A DNA stretch of 64,000 bases, taken from assembly GCA_047967505.1 (NCBI GenBank), contig CM106539.1; one strand, 5' to 3'. How positions within the stretch are numbered: position 1 is the stretch's first letter; each line of letters opens with the position of its first letter. A program made the position numbers and the translations under genes. The stretch is from Dipteris shenzhenensis (lineage: Eukaryota > Polypodiophyta > Polypodiopsida > Gleicheniales). The notes under the pieces are model-generated. The model was not told the origin of the DNA, ran no database searches, and saw only the letters and a list, made by a program, of their open reading frames with translations. Positions 19,945 to 29,401 of this stretch are shown piece by piece.

Positions 19945-20817
19945 CAAGAGTAGATTGATGTCTCTCCATCTTTGATTTGCGCCATTGTTAAAGCAAGAAC
20001 CTCTTCTATTGAATCATCTTCTCCCAAAAACCCAGGTTCTTGCATAGTCGTGTCCACCTCGTATCCACACAGGACACCAAGAGCTTCATCCTCCTGGAGA
20101 CCAAACATAACCTCTATGTCATGGAGAAAGAGGTATTGTTCTCCATCGACAAGAAGCGGAGCAAGAAACCATATCACTGTTGCGGGGTCAATAGAGGTGG
20201 TGCCCGAGGTGGATGGAATTTGAGAAGTAGAATGGGGTTCAAGAGGTTGCTGGAGCACTTCTAGGGCCAATGCAGCTTCCTGCTCCTCATCGTCTTCATC
20301 TATGGGCTCTTCATTATAGATGTTGGGCTCATCTACAGAAATAAGAGGACCGGAAAGGGTAGGGGCAGGGTCAAGGCTTGGAGGTCGAGGCCTCCTCTTC
20401 CATTTGTCCCTCCTGGAGAAGGAAAATAAAGGTCATTTCCCAAGATAGGAACCTATTTCCTATGTTTCCGACGACTCCGCATGCTAGGAGGTCATCAGTG
20501 TCCACCTCCCTAAACCCTAGGGGTGTGAGCTGGGCTCAAAAGCGATCTAAACGCTTCATGAACCTGGGTTCTTGATTGAACAAGTACTTCAAATAATCAA
20601 TTGGGACCCATCTTTTTGTAGACTCATCAAGTTGATATGCAAAACTCGGGATGTGGTCGTGCATGTACTTGATGAGGTCTTCAAAATCATCTCGGGCTCC
20701 GAAATAGGTACCTAAGACATCTATGCTCTTATCAAAGACTGGAAATAACTCCTCCTCTCTATTAGTTAATGGAGTACGAGAGATGAAATCATGGAAGGCA
20801 GACCTAGTAGAATCCAT
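19945..20817 (-). CDS. Unknown minus-strand gene, probable two-exon model
   Basis: ATG at 20815-20817 opens an 85-codon exon (MDSTRSAFHDFISR...), ending at AACCCAG|GTTCAT (20564|20563). An acceptor TTCCTTCTCCAG lies at 20413, and splicing the 151-bp intron keeps the frame. Exon 2 starts at 20412 and is acidic (EEPIDEDDEEQEAA), then hydrophobic (VIWFLAPLLVDGEQYLFLHD), then acidic again. A TATA box lies about 70 bp upstream of the ATG. Exon 2 stays open to about 19698, but composition turns improbable beyond 19945, where a donor or the gene end may lie. Alternatively there is no intron and the frame is broken by TGA near 20536, at a former CGA. I recognise no family. Confidence 0.5.
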
Positions 20818-20886
20818 GGTAGTTTGGTAGCTAGGAGAACTATGGCTATGATAGTGAAACTTTGAAACTAAAGTAACTTTATAACC

Positions 20887-20894
20887 TATATATA
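20887..20894 (-). promoter_or_regulatory. TATA box upstream of the 20817 gene
   Basis: The minus strand reads gggTATATATAggtt, about 70 bp before the ATG at 20817. This is a usual TATA-to-start spacing for a plant gene with a short 5' leader. Confidence 0.5.
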
Positions 20895-21062
20895 CCCAAA
20901 TGTTCTAAATATAAAGAATAAAAAGAATTATAAATTTTTTGGGAAAAACTTGACATTGACATGAAACAAAACCATTCAAAACATCAAAATTAATTGTACC
21001 ACTATTAATTGGAAAATTTCAAAATCCACAATTGTTCCACCCCATATTGTTTACAATCTTCG

Positions 21063-22285
21063 CTAATGCAGGAGGGTAAAAGTGGCACTATGCATGAGCT
21101 TCTCTGCATGCTTTCCTACCTTTTCACCATTTAAGGTAAAGTGAAAGGACTCAGACATGCCATCCTCCATGACCAATAGGTGTTCCCGCACGTCCCTGAG
21201 AGTCCACTGTGACGTGACAGTCACATTCTTGACATCTCCTAAATGAGAACCAATACATAAAATTACCCCTGTATTATCATCATCATCATTAGAGTCAAGG
21301 GGGAGCCAATTGCCGCTTGTTTTCTTCCAGCGCCTATATTGGAAAGCAATATATAACATTTGGTGGGAGATGTGGTACTTGACAACCACATTGTCCTTAC
21401 ATACATGGCATTGAAAGAGATCACCCTTTTGTTCACCTTACCTGCTTCCCAAATTCACCCCAAGCAATTCCTCAAGGGCATTCTCATGTAGGCACTTGCA
21501 TGACCACATGGTTTTTGTTCTATGCATCTGGATATTCTAAAAACAAGAAGCAAAAATGTGCAGAGGCATAAACCAAGACAACCTTACCCATTTAGAGCCA
21601 AATGTAAACTTTATGGCCATGCCCACATCCTTTGCAATCTTTTCCTTGTATGATTGCATTATTCTTGTGTCCACCATGCTACAATCCATGTCTTCAAGTT
21701 GTGGTGTTGCAATGCATTGAAGATGGCCATAGCCTGATGCCGTCCTTGGAGTAATGTACTTTGCATTATAACAATAGATATTTCTCTGTTTCAAAGCAGA
21801 GGACTTCTCTCTAGCATGCATCTGCCTTCCTAAATCCTCATGAATGGCACTAAACTTACCTAAGAAGCACTCGACTGGTTCCCACTCCTCAAAGTCTGAA
21901 GAAAATACATCTGCTATGCACAAGTGCTATTTCAAAATACAATTTCAAATTGACTCATTACACTTCGAAATCTTACACAAAATGTAGACTTACAATGCGA
22001 TGGTATTGTTGATTGATTGCTTGACGGAGGAAGGTGGATGTCCTTCCCCATGTAGATGTGTTGCACCTTTGCAAGCCATCCTTTCTTCCCAAGCTTGAAC
22101 TTCATGATGCGGCCCTTCCATTCGTGCAAAAGATCACCTCTTTTGCTCTTGGGAAGCTTATGTGGACCCTTGGTAGATCCTCTCATGACTATCCAATCAT
22201 TCAAGTTGTAGGTGCAACGCACCCATTCACCCAGTGCATTTTTGCTCTTGTGGGACATAGAGTACATGTATGGTCTCCTCACCAT
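21063..22285 (-). pseudogene. Unknown three-exon gene, disrupted
   Basis: Exons 22285-21994, 21913-21588 and 21536-21063 join in frame across GTAAGT..AG and GTAAGG..AG introns (80 and 51 bp). The protein would be about 363 residues. Exon 1 is basic (ALGEWVRCTYNLNDWIV), exon 2 holds EWEPVECFLGKFSAIHEDLG, and exon 3 has a Cys-x2-Cys pair (CHVC) and a possible ubiquitin-like tail (WTLRDVREHLLVMEDG...FHFTLNGEKV). One stop interrupts exon 3, TAA 21438-21440, at a likely former CAA codon. The LTR element at 22298 sits 12 bp upstream of the first Met. The frame stays open beyond the element at 24661-24790, so the insertion may be in coding sequence. Family unknown. Confidence 0.5.
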
Positions 22286-22297
22286 GCTTGTACAGAG

Positions 22298-22629
22298 TGT
22301 TGAGATATGGTGCCATGAGCACATAGATCAAAGGGCTAAGGTATGGTATAGGAAAGAATTAAAGTAGCCACCCTAGGATGTGGACTACAAGATGTGGAGA
22401 TGTGGATTGAGGATATCCACAAGGAGAGATGTGAATGAGAGGATCCCACATGGTTTGACTATTCTAAAGGCTCTCTCTATGTAAGAAGCCTATCATGTAT
22501 TGTTGAGATAGCACATTGCAATAGATTGAGTGTTGCGTACTTATGTCTCTATCATGGTGCTTCGACCCTCCTTGATCATCTTGTTCTTCATCCATCTAGA
22601 CTAGGAGTGCTCGATCCTTCACTTTAACA
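22298..22629 (+). mobile_element. 5' LTR of the non-autonomous element
   Basis: 332 bp, from TGTTGAGATATGGTGCC to CACTTTAACA. The TATA position reads tctatgtaag here but tctatataag in the 3' copy, so this LTR may be the weaker promoter. Confidence 0.93.
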
Positions 22630-22641
22630 TGGTATCAGAAC
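22630..22641 (+). other. Primer-binding site
   Basis: TGGTATCAGAAC lies directly after the 5' LTR. It matches the initiator Met-tRNA 3' end (TGGTATCAGAGC) in 11 of 12 bases. Confidence 0.88.
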
Positions 22642-24310
22642 TTAGGTCTAGCTCTCCTAGGTTAGTTTTGGGTGTGAGTGTTTCTTGAGTATTTATTGGA
22701 GAGAGAGAGAGAGTCTACTATGTGAGAAATAGAGATCTAGGGAAACTCTTAGAAAGTCTATTTGTCTTCTTTACTTGGAGAAATAGAGTGAGAGACATAG
22801 TTCTCTACTATGCCAAGACCTCCTTGGGTAGAGATGATAAGCAAGACATTGCCTATCTATGCACTGTAGCCTCATCAGTGGCAAGGAAGATGCTTCCGGA
22901 GTGATTGAGCACTATTGCAAGTGACAAGAACTACAACAAAATAGCAACTAGCCACTAGCTCTTCATCAACCTCAAGTCTGACTCCCTACAGCCGGCCTCA
23001 GAGCTCCTACAAGCTCACAGTACTCCAGCAACTTCGCGGCATGGCACAAGCAGCTCTACCTTTTGCCAATGACTAATGACCTCTGGCTGCAAGCAAGACG
23101 CCGAATGCTCCAGTCCATCTCCAAGCTCCTTGCATAGTGCCTTCCAACACCCATAACGGTTCTGCCCAGCCGCCTTCTCTGCAACATCGGGCGACTCGGC
23201 CATCTCCAACAAAGGGAGTAGGATGCGCTGCAGCAGGTTTACTCGAGGCAGATGAAGTTTGCAGGTTTTCTGTGTCCAGCTCTCGATTAATTGAGCTACC
23301 AAGTGCTTATGGTGAATTGCAACCAAGAAATTCGCTTGTCTAGCCCAGCTTTGTGGCTCTCCCAGCTCTCGGATCTATGGCTATGCAACAAAACTGTAGT
23401 CTCCACGCCGCGTGAAGAACCTCTATGACAGCTCTACGCTCCAAAGTCTTTGACTCTAGCGCGCCTCTGTTCTCCCTTCTGAAGCTTGATGCGCACGCCG
23501 CCGTCGTCGTTGCAGCAGAGAAACTGCAAAGCTTCTTCTTTCTTCTCTAAGGTTCAACCTTAGGACACGTGGCAACTCCATGGAAGAGCCATGTGGCAGG
23601 ACCAAACCGTGGTTAGTTTTAGGTTTAGTTTAATGATGTTTGGTCAAAGTTTTGCCACGTGGCAGGTAAGACTTAATCATGGTCTGGTTAACCTAACCCA
23701 TCATGGTTAGAGTTAGGGCTGGTTAACTACCACATAAGCATGCACAGTCAGCAGTGCCACCTAAGCATATTGCCCTTGCCAAGCACAGTTTGAAATTCAA
23801 CATGTGAACCCCTATGCCACATCATCAAGGCCCCCTCTTCTTCACAAAAATTCAACAAGGCATAACTTGCAATCCAAGAGGAATTTGAACACGCTCCAAA
23901 AAGGAAAAGTGATCATCTTTTTAAGCTCTACACACTTGTTGAATCACAATCATTGTATGCAATTAGACACTGCCAATATTGAAAGAAATCAATTGGTAAG
24001 ACCTTTGCAACAAATGACAAATCAATGCATGAATGCAATACGCATGCCGAAAGCACAAGTGCATGAGATGACCATAGCACGAAGCATGGCATCCACACAT
24101 AATGGAAGAACAAAGTATCATGCATCAAGCTACGTCAAGCAAAGAAGAGAACACCATCAACATGTATTGAGAAGAAAAACCCTTGCCTCCTTTAGCCCAT
24201 ATGTTTGTAAATCAAACATGACCACCTACGAGTAGCCATGTAAGCACCTAGGGGAGGATTTGATCTTGTAACTCACATCTGACCACCTTGCAGTAGCCAA
24301 AGAATCATGG
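22642..24310. other. Non-coding interior of the LTR element
   Basis: No retroviral domain is visible. There is one longer plus frame (23804-24235, 143 codons, His/Asn/Gln/Arg-rich) with no recognisable domain. The stretch 23565-23830 is rich in CCACGTGGCA-like words, which contain the G-box core CACGTG. The stretch 23885-23945 (ctccaaaaaggaaaa and surroundings) resembles the leader of copia element E at 40720-40785, pointing to a shared ancestor or helper. Confidence 0.6.
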
Positions 24311-24323
24311 CACCAAGGGGAGG
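24311..24323 (+). other. Polypurine tract
   Basis: CACCAAGGGGAGG directly precedes the 3' LTR, as needed for plus-strand priming. Confidence 0.8.
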
Positions 24324-24655
24324 TGTTGAGATATGGTGCCATGAGCACATAGATTAAAGGGCTAAGGTATGGTATAGGAAAGAATTAAAGTAGCCACCCT
24401 AGGATGTGGACTACAAGATGTGGAGATGTGGATTGAGGATATCCACAAGGAGAGATGTGGATGAGAGGATCCCACATGGTTTGACTATTCTAAAGGCTCT
24501 CTCTATATAAGAAGCCTATCATGTATTGTTGAGATAACACATTGCAATAGATTGAGTGTTGCGTACTTATGTCTTTGTCATGGTGCTTCGACCCTCCTTG
24601 ATCATCTTGCTCTTCATCCATCTAGACTAGGAGTGCTCGATCCTTCACTTTAACA
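24324..24655 (+). mobile_element. 3' LTR of the non-autonomous element
   Basis: 332 bp, same ends as the 5' copy and the same length. It has an intact TATATAAG. It is followed at once by the target duplication cagag. Confidence 0.93.
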
Positions 24656-24774
24656 CAGAGTTCACAACAGCAATAGTGGACTAGAAAGTGTAGCTTGGAG
24701 GGAGAGAGCAGCTCCGATAGAGGGAGAGAGAGGGAGAAGGTATAGAGGGTGCAACTAAAGGTTGAGAGAAGCTC

Positions 24775-25020
24775 CAAGAGGTGTTGTAGCTAGGAATGGA
24801 GGGAGAAAGTGCAGAGGGGGATGAGCAACTGCTCTAGGAGGTGTTGTAGCTAGGAATGGAGGGAGAAAGAGTAGAGGGGGATGAGCAGCCACTACAGGAG
24901 GTATTGTAGCTAGGAATGGAGGGAGAAAGAGCAGAGGGGGATGAGCAGCTTCTATTGTAGGAGGTGCTGTAGCTAGGAATGGAGAGAGAATGAGCAGTTG
25001 CTATAGGAGGTGCTAGAGAG
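24775..25020. repeat. 60-bp minisatellite
   Basis: Units start at 24781, 24841, 24901 and about 24964, with a near-perfect 60-bp period: gt(g/a)ttgtagctaggaatgg, agggagaaag, gagggggatgagca and so on. The last unit is degenerate. On the minus strand the 60-bp period keeps frame and gives repeats of SPSIPSYNTS, but this could be a simple consequence of a multiple-of-three unit. Confidence 0.85.
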
Positions 25021-27005
25021 GGAGAAAGACAGTGGACCAGAGCAGGAGGGCGAAGCTGCCAAATGAGTTTCCACATTTGAAAAATGGAGGGAGAATGGAG
25101 CTAGACCAAAGAAGAGGAGGGGGTGACAAGCTGAGAGGGGGGGAAAATTCGCCCAGAATGGCCCACTGCCTCTTGAATGACTTGTAGGTTTGTTTGGGGG
25201 AGGTGCATACGGGAGAAGGGTCAAGCATGGGTTGAGGGGGGGGGGATGGTTTGAGTGGTCTTCGGTGTAAGAGGAGTAGCCAATCACGGTTGTTTGTAGG
25301 TCTGCCCACCCTCCACCTCCACATGGCATTGCCCCACAAAAAGGAGCACTCCCATTGGTACACCTCAAATACCTCACTAATCCCTTGAAATTAGGAAACA
25401 CTAATTGGGGGCCTTTTGGAGACCCCAATTCTCCCCTAATGGAAAGTGCTCATTTTGCGACTTTGCCATGTCCAACAACCTTCAAATTGTAGCAAAATTG
25501 CATCATGCTTGCTATTATGAAAGGATCATTAGGGAAACTCAAATGGGAGCATGTCAAGTCTCTAAGTGGGCATTTCAGAGGGATCTTTTTCATCTATGCT
25601 AGTGCAAATGAAATAGGGCCTCCAAAATATCCAAATTTGAGATTTTTATGTGTTGTGTGCTCTCAACTAGTAGTCATGATGTTGAGTGGTCATCACCAAA
25701 TACACACAATAGGGAAAAGGGTGCAGACAACAAAGGGCCTTAAAATGTCTCTTTTTCAATGGCTTTTGCCATGCCTAGCCCAAGGTGAACACCAATCTTT
25801 TTCATGTCCATTTTCAAGTGCCCTGCAGATCAACGAATGGAACATTTTGATAGGGTATGAAAGCCAGAGTTTGGGAAATACCTTAGAAGTGATAGTTCCC
25901 AAGTGGTGATGAGGGAGCATGATTCTGCCAATGCAAGAGAGCTTGGAGAGAGTCCAGAGAAGAATGGTTGTGGGACTTGAGTTGCAGAGATGGTTTAGGG
26001 TTTAGCATTGCGGAATGTAGATGGTCCAAAGACACAACTTGAAGAAGGGTTAAAGAGAGGGATTCACAACACTCAGGAGGTTCTTGAAGGTCCTCTATGA
26101 ACTTGAGAATGTCATTATCATGCCGTCATGACACACCACGGCATGTTCAAAGCAAAATCCAGATCTTTCATCAGGGTGTTTATTATCCGCAATGTAATTA
26201 ATGGCATTTCGTTATCATGCCAGCTCACTTCTACATCCCGGTAAAGAGATTGGTGGAGTGGTGTAATTTATTGCATCAACTCAACACCATAGCATCTACA
26301 ATGCCAGGTCTCTAAGTCCCTATGAAATGTGTGATAAATCTAAATTGTAATTGATGGAGCTAGCTGTCATGGTTTGCAGTAGCCACCTCGATACATCGGA
26401 GTGTCTGATGCTATTTGGAGGGGCTGGTAGTTGCATAGTTTATCATGCCAATGTCTACAATGCAAGATCTTCATTATCTCTGCGAGATGTTCAATAGGAA
26501 AATCATCAGGTTCCTCTCTCGTGTAGTTGATGGAGTCACATTACTCATTGAGCTCCCTTTAAAGTGATTGATGGAGTTGCATAATTTATCACGTCGACTC
26601 AACATTGCGGTGCCTGCACTGCAAGATCTTCAAGATCTCTACGTGATGTACAATAAGTAATTGTGCCTGGTGTGTATCTTCAGGATATTCATTAAACTCC
26701 TGTAGCAATGTAGTTCATGGAGACAAGGTTGATGCCATCTCGCAACCACAATGTGTCTGATGTAAGTTCAAGTGGTTGGTAGACAACCCTCGTGTAATTC
26801 ATTGATCTCCTCTACACGTTGAAATCTTTGCAAGGTTGCGATTTGAACATCTTTCTTCTTGTATCGTCTGAGCCTCCACATTCACAAATACTTGTCACTC
26901 CAAATCCTTTCTACCCTCGTAAGTCACTCCCCTAAGCATTGTGTGGTATTCCTTGATAGCGTCTGAGCTATTTTCTAGCGCCAGGATGGAAGAAGCTTTG
27001 ATAGA
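25021..27005. other. No recognisable gene; degenerate repeats
   Basis: A 134-codon plus frame (25505-25909) has no domain I know. Between 26200 and 26660 a degenerate unit recurs about three times: 'gatgga(g)(t)...cataatttatca...(c)caac..., (c)tacaatgc(a/c)ag(a/g)tct, (t)ctctgcgagatgt'. Copies lie near 26250, 26430 and 26570. Nothing else is supported. Confidence 0.4.
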
Positions 27006-27350
27006 ATGGGTGGTCAAAGGAGTGACAATTTATCGTCCAAATGGAGACACATAATTTCAAAGGAGGCCTCCAAGAGAATTGCAAGTGCGGAGGAGATGAA
27101 TACATTGGTATCCGCAAAGATGACAATACATCATTGCATGTTCCATGTTTCCAGCAACAGTGGAAGCACCTACGAAGTGCACATCAAGATAGAGCCCTTC
27201 TATAGATGTCCTGATTTCTAGAAAAGAGAGGTGGCTAAAAAACCATGCTTGGCTTGCAAGCACTTGTACTACGTGTTCCTTCGTGTTCTAGGGCTGCATA
27301 AGAGAGTGAAGATATGTTCATTCACCAGCCAACCATTTTGTCCATACACA
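27006..27350 (+). pseudogene. Decayed SWIM zinc-finger fragment
   Basis: The plus frame from ATG 27006 reads EEMNTLVSAK, then STYEVHIKIEPFYRCPDF, TAG 27219-27221, KREVAKKPCLACKHLYYVFLR and VLGLHKR. This follows the SWIM pattern C-x-C-P-D-F-x-K...C-x-H followed by an aromatic-rich helix and LRVLG. The first Cys of C-x-C is Tyr here (TAT 27201-27203, one G-to-A change from TGT), and the stop replaces the usual Gln (CAG to TAG). So both the zinc site and the frame are broken. SWIM domains occur in plant ubiquitin-ligase-like proteins and in MULE transposases; the upstream part is too short to tell which. Confidence 0.6.
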
Positions 27351-28045
27351 TAGCATCACTACTTAGAGTGCGTAGACCCAACACAGTATGAGTTAGTTGG
27401 CCTCTAATATTATCTATAGTTGGAATGGAGGGATGGCCCTTGGAATTTAATCGAACATGTTTCAATAAAAAATTTATCTCTGCACTACTTATATTTTTAT
27501 AAAATCCGCAACGTCTTTGCACTACCTACACTAGGGTAGGCGCTACTCAAGGACGCTTTTTTTTCCACCTCGAAAGAAATGCGATATTCGTGCACATTGC
27601 TTAGGTTTGCTACCTGTTATTCATGCACAGTCTTATTTTTCATGCGATAGTTGCGTCCACACTGCTTAGGCTTGGTAGTTGTTATTCATGCACAATCTTA
27701 TTCTTCACTTATTCCTGGCCGCAAGGAAGGAGGTATTGTATTAACAAAGTGAAAAGAGATATAGAGATATTGGCAGCTAGTTCCTTAGGCTGATCGCATG
27801 CAAGGGCTCGTCGCACTTGTGCAGCCTAAGCATTTGCAGACTCGAGTCATTCTTTGAATTATTGGGTCTCTAATCTTACCCTGGATCCAAGACACTCACA
27901 AAGGGTTATTTGGTGATGACTCATGAGTCAACCCAACAAGATGTGCTAAGAACTACCAACAACTAGCCCAACATTCAAGCATCAACATCAACATCCATTT
28001 CCACTTCTCAACCTCGACAAGTACCTCACTAACAAAGAAAACGAA
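27351..28045. other. No gene; ~80-bp duplication
   Basis: The phrase '(c)gtccacactgcttaggcttggtagttgttattcatgcacaatcttattcttca' at about 27650-27715 repeats 'cgtgcacattgcttaggtttgctacctgttattcatgcacagtcttatttttca' at about 27590-27640. The SWIM frame may continue a little beyond 27350 with further TAG codons, but I cannot support it. Confidence 0.4.
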
Positions 28046-28049
28046 GAAG

Positions 28050-28300
28050 AAGAGCAACCAAGCAAGTGTGGGTCCAAAAGGATCTACTAGAGGCCCAAGG
28101 GTACTTTGAAGGTGAATCATACATTTGGGTTCCAACAAAACCTCAACATCAAAAGCCACCCTATTATGTAAAAAACAAACCCCAACATCAAAGAACCAAA
28201 CAATGCCATCCAAAAAGGAAGGTACAATACCATTGGGTTACCACGAAACTACTAAAGGCTCAAGGATATTACCTTGGAAACACTTGTATTTAGGTACCCA
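28050..28300 (+). pseudogene. Retroelement polyprotein fragment with WV..LL.AQGY repeat
   Basis: The frame reads VWVQKDLLEAQGYFEGES, IWVPTKPQHQK, then YHWVTTKLLKAQGYYLGN. The peptide WV-x-(K)-x-LL-x-AQGY-x-x-G occurs twice about 55 residues apart, and a TAG then interrupts IWVPK. I associate this type of repeat with the linker region of some plant retroelement polyproteins, but I cannot place it firmly. It lies just upstream of gypsy reverse transcriptase sequence in the same orientation. Confidence 0.4.
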
Positions 28301-28369
28301 AGGTACTTAGTGCAACAAGAGCAACTCCATCATCTTCAAGAAGCAAACAAAAATGTGCTAAATAAAGAG

Positions 28370-29030
28370 AAGAATAACGAATGGAGGCCTACTTTTGGGC
28401 TTTATGAGTTTCTTGTCATGCCATTTGGTCTTACTAATGCTCTTGCTACCTTCAATCGCATGATGGATTGCATTTTCAGAGAGCACAAAAAGTTTGTGGG
28501 TACATTCTTTGATGACATTATTGTGCACTCAAAAGATGAAGAGGAGCATAAGCAACACTTGGCAGTTGTATTTGAAGAGCTCAAGAAACACAAGTTGCTG
28601 GTCAACACTAAAAAGAGTGATTTCTTCATGCTAGAGATCCATTTCTTGGGACACATCATCTCATGGATGGAGTAAGGATGGACCCTACCAAGATAGAGGC
28701 AATCAAGAATTGGCCTCCATTGAAGACCCTGCACAAAGTTCATAGTTTTCTTGGCTTGTGTTCTTTCCACAGGCGCTTCATATGCTATTTTGCTGAGATA
28801 GCTTCACCCTTGCATGCTTTGCAAAAGAAGGCAATGCCTTTCCATTAGGGGAAGAGAGAAATTGCAGCATTCAATGAGCTAAAAGAAAAGCTATGCTCTG
28901 ATCTTGTTATCATTTTGCTAGACTTGCAAAAGCCTTTTGTTCTTCAGTGCGATGCAAACGACAACAGTGTTGGTGGAGTACTTATGCAGGAAGGCAGAGT
29001 GGTTGCATATGAGACTAGGTTGCTCCGAGA
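28370..29030 (+). pseudogene. Ty3/gypsy reverse transcriptase and RNase H fragment
   Basis: The translation shows FGLYEFLVMPFGLTNA, FFDDIIVHSKDEEEH (the F-x-DD catalytic motif with its flanks) and FLGHIIS. After a frame change at about 28670 it reads KIEAIKNWPPLK, then FLGLCSFHRRFI and PFVLQCDANDNSVGG, the start of RNase H with its catalytic Asp. A TAG at about 28847 stands where Trp is usual. The fragment stops at 29030, where copia copy C begins. The rest of the gypsy element is not found on the far side of C. Confidence 0.9.
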
Positions 29031-29390
29031 TGTGAAGAGAGTGGGAGAGAAGTAAGGAGTCTCACTTGCAGCTTTCTCACATACACAAATAGGGAATACA
29101 CACAAAGGTGGAGACTGAAAACAATTTTCCTCTTCTTATTTGTGAAAGCCAAAAGAACTCTCTCTCTTAGTACAAAAGGAATAGATGAACCCTATATGTG
29201 GGTCTCAAACCAAACTCAGCTAACTAAGGTGGCATACTAACTGAGCCACTAACTAGAGTACATAAAGATAGCTATCATCCAGCTATTATTTATGGGCGGT
29301 GTACCAACCGCATCTGCGGCTAACAAGTTGGTGACATAAATGCACAAAGGTCACCTTGGCATATCACGAGTGGAGCTTGATATCTCAACA
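29031..29390 (-). mobile_element. 3' LTR of copia copy C
   Basis: 360 bp, on the minus strand from TGTTGAGATATCAAGC (29390) to CTCTTCACA (29031). A purine tract, GCTTGAGGGGGAG in the minus strand, sits just inside (29391-29403). The outer end abuts gypsy RNase H sequence. Confidence 0.92.
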
Positions 29391-29401
29391 CTCCCCCTCA
29401 A

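Larger units (their letters stand above)
22298..24655 (+). mobile_element. Complete non-autonomous LTR retrotransposon
   Basis: This is a 2,358-bp element with two 332-bp LTRs, an initiator-Met tRNA primer site, a polypurine tract and a perfect 5-bp target duplication (cagag at 22293-22297 and 24656-24660). The 1.69-kb interior codes for no gag, protease, integrase or reverse transcriptase that I can see, so it must borrow enzymes from a relative. The size falls between TRIM and LARD classes. The LTRs differ at seven positions by my count, all transitions, so the insertion is fairly young compared with its surroundings. Confidence 0.93.

Noticed and set aside
24973-25428. 151-codon minus-strand frame
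   Set aside because: Low-complexity Pro/Ser/Phe composition, partly inside the minisatellite, with no domain and no supported start.
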